The notes under the pieces: generated by a model
The model's input: the letters and a program-made list of their open reading frames with translations, nothing else
Databases searched by the model: none
What the model was told of the DNA's origin: nothing
Part shown: piece by piece, positions 51,282 to 57,490 of the stretch
How positions within the stretch are numbered: position 1 is the stretch's first letter
Layout: the number at the start of each line of letters is the position of its first letter
Program-made: the position numbers and the translations under genes
Source of the DNA: Gaiellasilicea sp963811885
GTDB lineage: Bacteria; Actinomycetota; Thermoleophilia; Gaiellales; Gaiellaceae
Direction of reading: 5' to 3'
Assembly (NCBI GenBank): GCA_963811885.1
Contig: CAWETB010000002.1
Coordinates: 248,001-312,000 of the forward strand
Length of the DNA stretch: 64,000 nucleotides

Positions 51282-52105
51282 CGGCGCGAGCCGCCCTTCT
51301 TCCGCTTGACCTTGCGAACCCGCGTCGGTGCCGTCGCCGGCTTCTTCTCTGCGGCCGGCGTGGCCGCCTGCACCGCGGCTGCGGCTTCCACCTCCGCCTT
51401 CGGCGGCGTTCGCGAGCTCTTCTTCGGCGGCGGTTGCGGCTTCGGCGTCAGCCGCCTCGTGATCAGGCCCTGACCGGTCGTCCACAGGTTCGTGGTCAGC
51501 CAGTAGATCATCAGGCCGGCAGGGAAGTTGAGCACGAAGGGGATGAAGGCGATCGGCAGGACGAGCAGCATCACGCGCTGCGCCGGCTGCATGTTCTGCG
51601 ACATCAGGTACGACGAGGTCAGCTGGCTGGCCGCGTAGAGCACGATCAGCAGCGGCCCCCAGCCCACCTTCGTGTCCTCGGTGATGTTGACCAGGTGCAG
51701 CCACTCGAGTTGGGAGGCCGGCACGCTGGCCGAGTTGATGATCTCCTTCTCGAAGTCCTTCAGGACGAAGAAGAGGCCGATGAAGACGGGGAACTGGGCC
51801 AGCATCGGCAGGCACGACGCGGCCGGGTTGATCTGGTTCTCCTTGTAGAAGGCCATCATCTCGGCGTTCATCTTTTGCTTGTCGTGCTTGTACTTCTGCT
51901 GGATCGCCTTCATCTCCGGCGCGTGCGCCTGCAGGTTCTGCATCGAGTGGATCTGGCGGACCGTCAGCGGCACGAGCAGCATCCGGACGATCACGACGAG
52001 GCCGACGATCGACCAGGCCCAGGTGAGCCCGACGGTGTCGTGCAGGTGCGTGAGCACCCACGTGAGCAGGTTCTCGAGCGGGGTGAGGATGCCGGCGACG
52101 ATCAC
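51278..52105 (-). CDS. yidC: Membrane protein insertase YidC/OxaA
   Basis: 275 residues, five membrane helices. Typical parts are LLVPLTVRQIHSMQNLQAHA, PEMKAIQQKYKHDKQKMNAE, PAASCLPMLAQFPVFIGLFF and PAGLMIYWLTTNLWT. The C-terminal tail is very basic (KKPATAPTRVRKVKRKKGG), as in ribosome-binding YidC tails. GTG 52105 overlaps the yidD TGA. Confidence 0.95.
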   Translation of the reverse strand: MIVAGILTPLENLLTWVLTHLHDTVGLTWAWSIVGLVVIVRMLLVPLTVRQIHSMQNLQAHAPEMKAIQQKYKHDKQKMNAEMMAFYKENQINPAASCLPMLAQFPVFIGLFFVLKDFEKEIINSASVPASQLEWLHLVNITEDTKVGWGPLLIVLYAASQLTSSYLMSQNMQPAQRVMLLVLPIAFIPFVLNFPAGLMIYWLTTNLWTTGQGLITRRLTPKPQPPPKKSSRTPPKAEVEAAAAVQAATPAAEKKPATAPTRVRKVKRKKGGSRR

Positions 52106-52377
52106 GCCGGATCGACTCCGCCGTGGCTCCACGGGTTACAGCGCAGCAGCCGCCAGACGGCCTTGGCCGAGCCCTTCACGAGCCCGTGCGCGTGCAGCGC
52201 GTCGAGCGCGTACTGCGAGCAGCTCGGGTGGTACTTGCAGGTGTTCGGCGGCGTCAGCAGCCCGAACGTGTACCGCCAGGCATAGACCAGGCCGATGCCG
52301 AGGTACTTCCCCGCTCCGGCGACGGCGAAGCCGTCGCCTCCGCTCTTGGGCGGCTCCGTCGAGCCTACGCCGCTCAT
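52102..52377 (-). CDS. yidD: Membrane protein insertion efficiency factor YidD
   Basis: 91 residues with the family core GIGLVYAWRYTFGLLTPPNT then CKYHPSCSQYALDALHAHG and WRLLRCNPWSHGGVDPA. ATG 52377 overlaps the rnpA stop (ATGA). The first 20 residues are a variable extension. Confidence 0.93.
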   Translation of the reverse strand: MSGVGSTEPPKSGGDGFAVAGAGKYLGIGLVYAWRYTFGLLTPPNTCKYHPSCSQYALDALHAHGLVKGSAKAVWRLLRCNPWSHGGVDPA

Positions 52378-52727
52378 GCCGCGGCCTTGTCGAGCACTTC
52401 GGTCACGCGCTCGGCGAGCCACTCGTGCCCGCGCGTGTCCGCCGGCTCCGCCAGGCCGGGACGGGCGACGAGCACGTAGTCGTGACCGGGACGGGCCCGT
52501 TCGGCCAGCTCGGTCCAGGTCTCGCGCAGCTGGCGCTTGACCCGGTTGCGGACGACGGCGTTCCCGACCGACTTGGGGACCGCCAACCCGAGGCGAGGCG
52601 CGTCCGACTCGTCGCCCTCCGGACGGGGGAACCAGTAGAGGACGAGGAAACGGGTCGAGGCCGAGCGGCCGCTGCGATACACGGCGTCGAAGTCCCGCGA
52701 GCGGGACAGGCGATGGCGGCGCTGCAC
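52374..52727 (-). CDS. rnpA: Ribonuclease P protein component
   Basis: 117 residues. Starts HRLSRSRDFDAVYRSGRS, and has the RNA-binding RNRVKRQLRETW motif preceded by GLAVPKSVGNAVV. GTG 52727 lies six bases after a TATCCT box, so rnpA has its own leaderless promoter within the rpmH-rnpA gap. Confidence 0.95.
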   Translation of the reverse strand: MQRRHRLSRSRDFDAVYRSGRSASTRFLVLYWFPRPEGDESDAPRLGLAVPKSVGNAVVRNRVKRQLRETWTELAERARPGHDYVLVARPGLAEPADTRGHEWLAERVTEVLDKAAA

Positions 52728-52733
52728 GGTGCG

Positions 52734-52739
52734 AGGATA
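52734..52739 (-). promoter_or_regulatory. -10 box, leaderless rnpA
   Basis: TATCCT on the minus strand, six bases (CGCACC) before the rnpA GTG. The same spacer CGCACC occurs before parA. Confidence 0.5.
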
Positions 52740-52750
52740 GTCGGGCGTGC

Positions 52751-52885
52751 TCAGGCGGAGAGCCGCTTGCGGCCCTTGGCGCGGCGGCGCTTGAGAATCG
52801 CCTGTCCGGCGCGCGTCGACATCCGCGCGCGGAAGCCGTGCTTGCGCTTGCGTCGGCGGACGTTGGGCTGATAGGTGCGCTTCAA
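52751..52885 (-). CDS. rpmH: 50S ribosomal protein L34
   Basis: 44 residues, too short for most ORF screens. Reads KRTYQPNVRRRKRKHGFRAR then MSTRAGQAILKRRRAKGRKR and LSA. The start is TTG 52885 with GGAG nine bases upstream. It heads the minus-strand rpmH-rnpA-yidD-yidC-jag series that diverges from dnaA. Confidence 0.96.
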   Translation of the reverse strand: MKRTYQPNVRRRKRKHGFRARMSTRAGQAILKRRRAKGRKRLSA

Positions 52886-52903
52886 GAGAGTGACTCCGGA
52901 TCG

Positions 52904-52930
52904 AAAAAGGAAGAGCCGCCGAGACGGCGG
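52904..52930 (-). terminator. Attenuator-like hairpin in the rpmH leader
   Basis: On the minus strand CCGCCG-TCT-CGGCGG (52930-52916) is followed by CTCTTCC and TTTTT (52908-52904), the form of an intrinsic terminator. It is placed after the promoter and before the rpmH Shine-Dalgarno site. It could attenuate rpmH. Confidence 0.55.
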
Positions 52931-52937
52931 GAGCGAA

Positions 52938-52943
52938 AGTATA
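52938..52943 (-). promoter_or_regulatory. -10 box of rpmH
   Basis: TATACT on the minus strand, giving a leader of about 45 bases that contains the hairpin above. No clear -35 is seen. Confidence 0.6.
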
Positions 52944-53181
52944 GATGAGGTGTTCGAAAGTGGTTATCCACAGGCGGAGTGGGTCCGGGAAAAGACCCGC
53001 AAACGGGCACCGCCCACCGCCGTCACCCACATGCTTTCCACAGCTGTGGAAAGAGGTGTGGACGCCGAAAAACACCTGCAAATAGCGCTCTTTTGTTGGG
53101 GACACGGGTGTTGAGAGCACGCGGAGACGCTGCTATGCTCGCCGCTTCCTGACCCCCATCAGTGAAGGAGCCGGCCGCGGC
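52944..53181. other. Probable replication origin region (rpmH-dnaA gap)
   Basis: No gene. Contains a perfect DnaA box TTATCCACA (52964-52972). A 20-bp perfect palindrome CTTTCCACAG/CTGTGGAAAG (53034-53053) forms two inverted box-like sites, and a box-like TGTGGACGC lies at 53057-53065. The A-rich stretch 53067-53095 carries the element shared with the gyrB leader. The dnaA promoter follows. The dnaA-dnaN gap is an alternative or second part of the origin. Confidence 0.7.
53111..53139 (+). promoter_or_regulatory. dnaA promoter
   Basis: TTGAGA (53111-53116) and TATGCT (53134-53139) are 17 bases apart, and the -10 is extended by TGC. The best -35/-10 pair in the window. An AAGGAG site lies 12 bases before the dnaA GTG. 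Confidence 0.7.
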
Positions 53182-54546
53182 GTGGAGCACCAAATCGAGC
53201 TGACTGCAGGGAACCTGTGGGAGGAGGTGTCGAGTCGGCTCAAGGGGGCGCTCAACGAGGCGACGTTCGAGAGTTGGTTCGGAAGCGCCGAAGGAATCGC
53301 GCTCACCGACGACGCCTTCACCCTCTCCGTCCCCAACGACTTCACCCGGGAGTGGATCGAAGGCCACTTCCTGGGACTGATCCGGGCCGCGGTCAAGGAC
53401 GCGACCGGACACGAGCGACGCATCCATCTGAGCGTGCGCGACGAGGCCGACCCCGAGCAGGGCTCCGACCTGCTCGAGCAGCCCGTTCGCCTGCGAGCGC
53501 CGGAGCCCGCCGCGAGCGGGTCGATGAGCCTGAAGTACACGTTCGACCTGTTCGTGATCGGCTCGTCGAACCGGTTCGCGCACGCCGCCGCGCTTGCGGT
53601 GGCGGAAGCGCCGGCGCAGGCATACAACCCGCTCTTCATCTACGGCGGCACCGGCCTCGGCAAGACACACCTGCTGCAGGCGGTCGGCCAGTACGTCGGC
53701 GAGCACGGCAACGGCCTCACCGCCCGCTACGTCACCAGCGAGACGTTCATGAACGACTTCATCAACTCGCTGCGCGACAAGCGGATCGAGGGCTTCAAGC
53801 AGCGCTACCGCACCTACGACGTCCTGCTCGTCGACGACGTCCAGTTCTTCGAGGGCAAGGAGCGGATCCAGGAGGAGTTCTTCCACACCTTCAACTCGCT
53901 CTACGAGGCCGGCCGCCAGATCGTGATCTCGTCCGACCGGCCGCCCAAGGAGATCGCGACCCTGGAGGAGCGCCTGCGCTCGCGCTTCGAGTGGGGGCTG
54001 ATCACGGACATCCAGCCGCCCGACCTGGAGACGCGGATCGCGATCCTGCGCAAGAAGGAGAAGACGGACCGAATCCACGTGCCCGACCCCGACGTCCTCA
54101 CCTACGTCGCCGAGCGGGTGACGACGAACATCCGCGAGCTCGAGGGCGCCCTCACACGCGTCGTCGCCTTCTCCTCGCTGACGGGCCGGCCGATGACGGT
54201 CGAGCTCGCCGAGGACGTGCTCAAGGACGTCTTCCCGCAGGGCCAGGCGATCGAGATCTCGATCCGCCGGATCCAGGAGACGGTGTCCGAGCGCTTCGGG
54301 ATGACGGTGAACGAGCTCTGCAGCGCCAAGCGCTCCCAGTCGATCGCCTACCCGCGCCAGGTCGCGATGTACCTCTCACGCGCGCTCACGGACTCGTCGC
54401 TGCCGAAGATCGGCAAGGAGTTCGGCGGCCGCGATCACACCACCGTGATGCACGCGAACGCGAAGATCGAGGGGATGATCCGCGAGGACCGCTCTGTGTA
54501 CAACCTTGTGCAGGAGCTGACGGCACGGATCAAGCAGGCCGGGTGA
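53182..54546 (+). CDS. dnaA: Chromosomal replication initiator DnaA
   Basis: 454 residues. Domain I (LWEEVSSRLKGALNEATFES), short linker, AAA+ domain beginning YTFDLFVIGSSNRFAHAAAL with Walker A GGTGLGKTHLL, Walker B VLLVDDVQFF and sensor ISSDRPPKEI, then domain IV with the DnaA signature GGRDHTTVMHANAKI. GTG 53182. The linker between domains I and III is short for an actinobacterium. It opens the origin and heads the plus-strand replication genes. Confidence 0.98.
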   Translation: MEHQIELTAGNLWEEVSSRLKGALNEATFESWFGSAEGIALTDDAFTLSVPNDFTREWIEGHFLGLIRAAVKDATGHERRIHLSVRDEADPEQGSDLLEQPVRLRAPEPAASGSMSLKYTFDLFVIGSSNRFAHAAALAVAEAPAQAYNPLFIYGGTGLGKTHLLQAVGQYVGEHGNGLTARYVTSETFMNDFINSLRDKRIEGFKQRYRTYDVLLVDDVQFFEGKERIQEEFFHTFNSLYEAGRQIVISSDRPPKEIATLEERLRSRFEWGLITDIQPPDLETRIAILRKKEKTDRIHVPDPDVLTYVAERVTTNIRELEGALTRVVAFSSLTGRPMTVELAEDVLKDVFPQGQAIEISIRRIQETVSERFGMTVNELCSAKRSQSIAYPRQVAMYLSRALTDSSLPKIGKEFGGRDHTTVMHANAKIEGMIREDRSVYNLVQELTARIKQAG

Positions 54547-54789
54547 TTTCTGTGGGAACTTGTCAAAACGCGCTCGGCCCTGTTGATAGCCGCGTTTTCT
54601 CCACGGGTCTCCTCCACCGCGCAAACCCGCTCGGGGAGCCGGATCACTCCGTCTTCCCCCTCGTCCACACTCCCTATGACTTCTACGAGAGGATTTAAAG
54701 AACCTATGGAGACAGAGACGGCGGGCACCGGCCTCCGCGACGACGTGACCGGAGATGAGACGATGGCGGGGATGGCCACCGGAACAGGG
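54547..54789. other. dnaA-dnaN intergenic region, possible origin component
   Basis: Holds an inverted repeat AAAACGCG (54565-54572) / CGCGTTTT (54591-54598) separated by 18 bases, possibly the dnaA terminator. It also has DnaA-box-like TGTGGGAA (54551-54558), TTCTCCACG (54597-54605) and TCGTCCACA (54661-54669, eight of nine bases of TTGTCCACA). If dnaN starts at 54706, the last 84 bases are coding. Confidence 0.5.
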
Positions 54790-55896
54790 ATGAAGATCAG
54801 CGTCGCCCGCGACGAGCTCGTCGCCAAGCTCGGCATCGTCTCCCGTGCCGTCTCGACCCGGGGCACCGTCCAGGTGCTCTCCGGGATCCTCCTCCGCGCC
54901 GACGGCGATGTGCTGACGCTCGCCGCCACCGACATGGAGCTGTCGCTGCGGACGACGCTCGATGCGCAGGTGGAGGGCGACGGGGCGGTCGTCATCCCGG
55001 GCAAGCCGCTCGTCGAGCTCGCGCGCCTGCTTCCCGAGAGCGACGTCACGATCGAGTACCGGCCCGAGGAGGGCACGGTGCAGATCGTCTCCGGCTCGTA
55101 CAGCTCGCGCCTGCACGTCTTCAACGCCGAGGACTTCCCCCGGCTGCCGGCCGTCGACGCCCAGCTGCACGCGATCGATCGCGAGGCGCTGCTCGAGACC
55201 ATCGATCGCGTCGCCCGCTCCGCTTCTCGCGACGAATCGCGTCCGGTGCTGACCGGGATCCTCGTCCGCTTCGAGGCGGGGAAGCTCGTCATGGTCGCCA
55301 CCGACTCGTACCGGCTCTCGGTCAAGGAGACCGAGCTCGACGCGGCCGCGCCCGAGCTCGAGGCGATCATTCCGGCGCGCGCGCTGACCGAGCTGTCGCG
55401 CCTCGCCGGCGGCGACACCGTGGAGCTCGGCGTCCACGAGAACCACGTCGTCTTCGGCACCGCCTCGGGCGACACCGCCGACGCCTGGCTGACGACACGC
55501 CGGATCGACGGCCAGTTCCCGAACTACCGGCAGCTGCTGCCGGAGACGTTCGAGGTCGAGCTGACGCTGCCCAAGTCCGAGCTCGCCGACGTCGTCCGCC
55601 GCGCGTCGGTGCTGGCGCTCCGCAACTCCCCGTTGCGGCTGCGGCTGGCCGAGGGCGAGCTGACCGTCTCGGCGCAGACGCAGGACGTGGGCGAGACCCA
55701 GGAGACGATGCCGGCGGCGTACACCGGCGAGGAGTTCCTGATCGGCTTCAACGCCGAGTTCCTCCGCGACGGCGTCGACTCGATCGTCGGCGACGACGTG
55801 CGCGTCAAGCTGATCAATCCGCTCCGGCCGGCGATCCTCGAGGACGCGGCCGGCGACTTCACCTACCTGATCATGCCGATCAGGTTGGCGGGGTAG
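54790..55896 (+). CDS. dnaN: DNA polymerase III beta clamp
   Basis: 368 residues from ATG 54790 (MKISVARDELVAKLGIVSRA), the usual N-terminus. Later parts are VVIPGKPLVELARLLPE, ATDSYRLSVKE and the C-terminal FTYLIMPIRLAG. In-frame ATGs at 54706, 54763 and 54772 would add up to 28 residues, so the start is not certain. Clamp for polymerase III; three repeated domains are expected from length. Confidence 0.95.
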   Translation: MKISVARDELVAKLGIVSRAVSTRGTVQVLSGILLRADGDVLTLAATDMELSLRTTLDAQVEGDGAVVIPGKPLVELARLLPESDVTIEYRPEEGTVQIVSGSYSSRLHVFNAEDFPRLPAVDAQLHAIDREALLETIDRVARSASRDESRPVLTGILVRFEAGKLVMVATDSYRLSVKETELDAAAPELEAIIPARALTELSRLAGGDTVELGVHENHVVFGTASGDTADAWLTTRRIDGQFPNYRQLLPETFEVELTLPKSELADVVRRASVLALRNSPLRLRLAEGELTVSAQTQDVGETQETMPAAYTGEEFLIGFNAEFLRDGVDSIVGDDVRVKLINPLRPAILEDAAGDFTYLIMPIRLAG

Positions 55897-55908
55897 AGAA
55901 ACCCGAGC

Positions 55909-56968
55909 CTGATCGTCCGGAACGTCACGCTCCGCGATTTCCGTTCCTACGAGCGCCTGGAGCTCTCCCTCGAGCCGGGGCTCGTGCTCGTGACCGGGGC
56001 GAACGGGGCCGGCAAGACGAACCTGCTCGAGTCGCTGCACGTCGGCACACAGGGCTTCTCGCCGCGGACGCGGGCCGATCAGCAGCTCGTCCGGCTCGGC
56101 GCGGACGGAGCCCGGATCGCGCTCGCCGGCGACCGGGACGGCCGCGCGCTCTCGCTGGAGGTGACGCTCCAGCAGGCCGGCAAGCGCGCGAAGCTGAACG
56201 GCGCTCCGCTTCGCTCCGCCGAGCAGTTGCGGGCGGAGGTCGCCACGCTCGTCTTCACCCCCGACCGCCTCGCCGTCGTCAAGGGCGGCCCGGCGGCGCG
56301 GCGCGCGTACTTCGACCGGACGCTCGGCCGCCTGCAGCCGAGTCGCGCTTCGCTTCCGGTCGAGTACGCAGCGGCGGTCGGGCAGCGGAACGCCGCGCTG
56401 CGCCGCGTTCAGGTCGGCGCGTCCACACGCGAGGCAGTCGCTCCCTGGACCGAGCAGGTCGCGTCGCTCGGGGCACAGCTGGTCGAGTACCGCCGGAACG
56501 CGCTCGCTGTTCTCTCGCCCGCCTTCGCCGAGCGCGCCGGCGAGCTCGGCCTGCCGGATGCGGCGCTCGACTACACCGGTGAGCCGCCGACCGTGGATGC
56601 GTTGTCGAGCAGGCTCGAGCGTGACCTCGAGCGCGGCGTCACCGGGCTCGGCCCACACCTGGACGACATCGCGATCCGCTCGGGCGATCGCGACCTGCGC
56701 AGCTTCGGCTCGCAGGGAGAGCAGCGGCTCGCCGTCCTCTCGCTCCTCCTCGCCGAGGCCGAGGTGATCGCAGAACAGCGGGGGACGCCGCCGCTCGTGC
56801 TGCTCGACGACGTCCTCTCCGAGCTCGACGCCTCGCGCCGTCTGATCCTCGCCGAGCGGATCGGCCGCGTCGGCCAGGCCAGTCGTCACGGCCACCGGCG
56901 CCGACGCGCTGCCGCTCGAGCCCGCCCAGCTGCTCGAGGTGACGCCAGGGGTGGTGAGCAGCCGGTGA
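55909..56968 (+). CDS. recF: Recombination protein RecF (probable CTG start, one frameshift)
   Basis: About 352 residues, SMC-like ATPase for gap repair. Walker A TGANGAGKTNLLESLH, signature FGSQGEQRLAVLSLLLAEAE and Walker B LVLLDDVLSELDASRR are intact. Between the dnaN stop and the P-loop no ATG, GTG or TTG preserves the first strand; CTG at 55909 gives LIVRNVTLRDFRSYERLELS, exactly the RecF N-terminus. One apparent extra base near 56881 breaks the end; removal gives AVVTATGADALPLEPAQLLE and a stop at 56966-56968. Confidence 0.92.
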
Positions 56969-57444
56969 TGGAGAAACTGGACGCCGAGGTGCGGCGCGAG
57001 CTCGATCGCTTCGGCCCGATCGAGGGCGACACCGCGGCGATCGTGCGCGCCTGGCCTCACGCGGTCGGGGAGACGGTGGCTCGGAACGCGTGGCCGGCGA
57101 GGATCTCGCGGGACGGGACGCTGCTCGTCCACACGGCCTCGTCGACCTGGGCGTTCGAGCTCGGCCGCCTCGCCGGGACGATCCTCACGCAGCTCGGCGC
57201 CGAGCTCGGCAAGGGGGCGCCGAGGGCGCTCAAGTTCGCAGCCGGACCGCTGCCGGACGCGCGCGCCGAGGCCTTCGCGGAACGCCCCGCGGCCGGTCCC
57301 GAGAGCACTCCGGAGCAGCGCGCGGAGGCGGCCGAGATCGCCGCCGGAATCGAGGACGACGAACTGCGCGAGCTGGTCGCGAGAGCGGCCGCGGCGAGCC
57401 TCGCGAACGGGGACCGCACACCCCCTGACGACCGGGGTTTCTGA
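56965..57444 (+). CDS. DUF721 (DciA-like) protein
   Basis: 158-159 residues. The DUF721 core has VRAWPHAVGETVARNAWPAR, ISRDGTLLVHTASSTWAFEL and LAGTILTQLGAEL, then an acidic, Ala-rich tail. DUF721/DciA proteins include the DnaB helicase loader of many bacteria, which fits the site between recF and gyrB; in actinobacteria this gene often follows recF. The GTG at 56965 overlaps the recF stop (GTGA); an ATG directly follows it. Confidence 0.85.
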   Translation: MMEKLDAEVRRELDRFGPIEGDTAAIVRAWPHAVGETVARNAWPARISRDGTLLVHTASSTWAFELGRLAGTILTQLGAELGKGAPRALKFAAGPLPDARAEAFAERPAAGPESTPEQRAEAAEIAAGIEDDELRELVARAAAASLANGDRTPPDDRGF

Positions 57445-57450
57445 TAGACT
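57445..57450 (+). promoter_or_regulatory. Extended -10 box of gyrB
   Basis: TGA-TAGACT; the TGA is also the stop codon of the DUF721 gene. It would give a gyrB leader of about 34 bases, holding the element at 57463-57489. Confidence 0.5.
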
Positions 57451-57462
57451 GTTCTTCGCCCG

Positions 57463-57489
57463 CAAAGAGGCTATTTGCAGGGCTTTTTT
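57463..57489 (+). promoter_or_regulatory. gyrB leader element shared with the dnaA upstream region
   Basis: CAAAGAG-GCTATTTGCAGG-GC-TTTTTT. The 12-base core (57470-57481) occurs inverted at 53075-53086, with the flanking CAAA(A)GAG and T-run also conserved at 53065-53095. No Shine-Dalgarno other than GCAGG is seen before the gyrB ATG. Confidence 0.5.
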
Positions 57490-57490
57490 A

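Noticed and set aside
55984..57444. RecF-DUF721 fusion protein
   Set aside because: The continuous frame arises only because of an apparent extra base near 56881. Removing it restores the normal RecF end and a separate DUF721 start with GTGA overlap.
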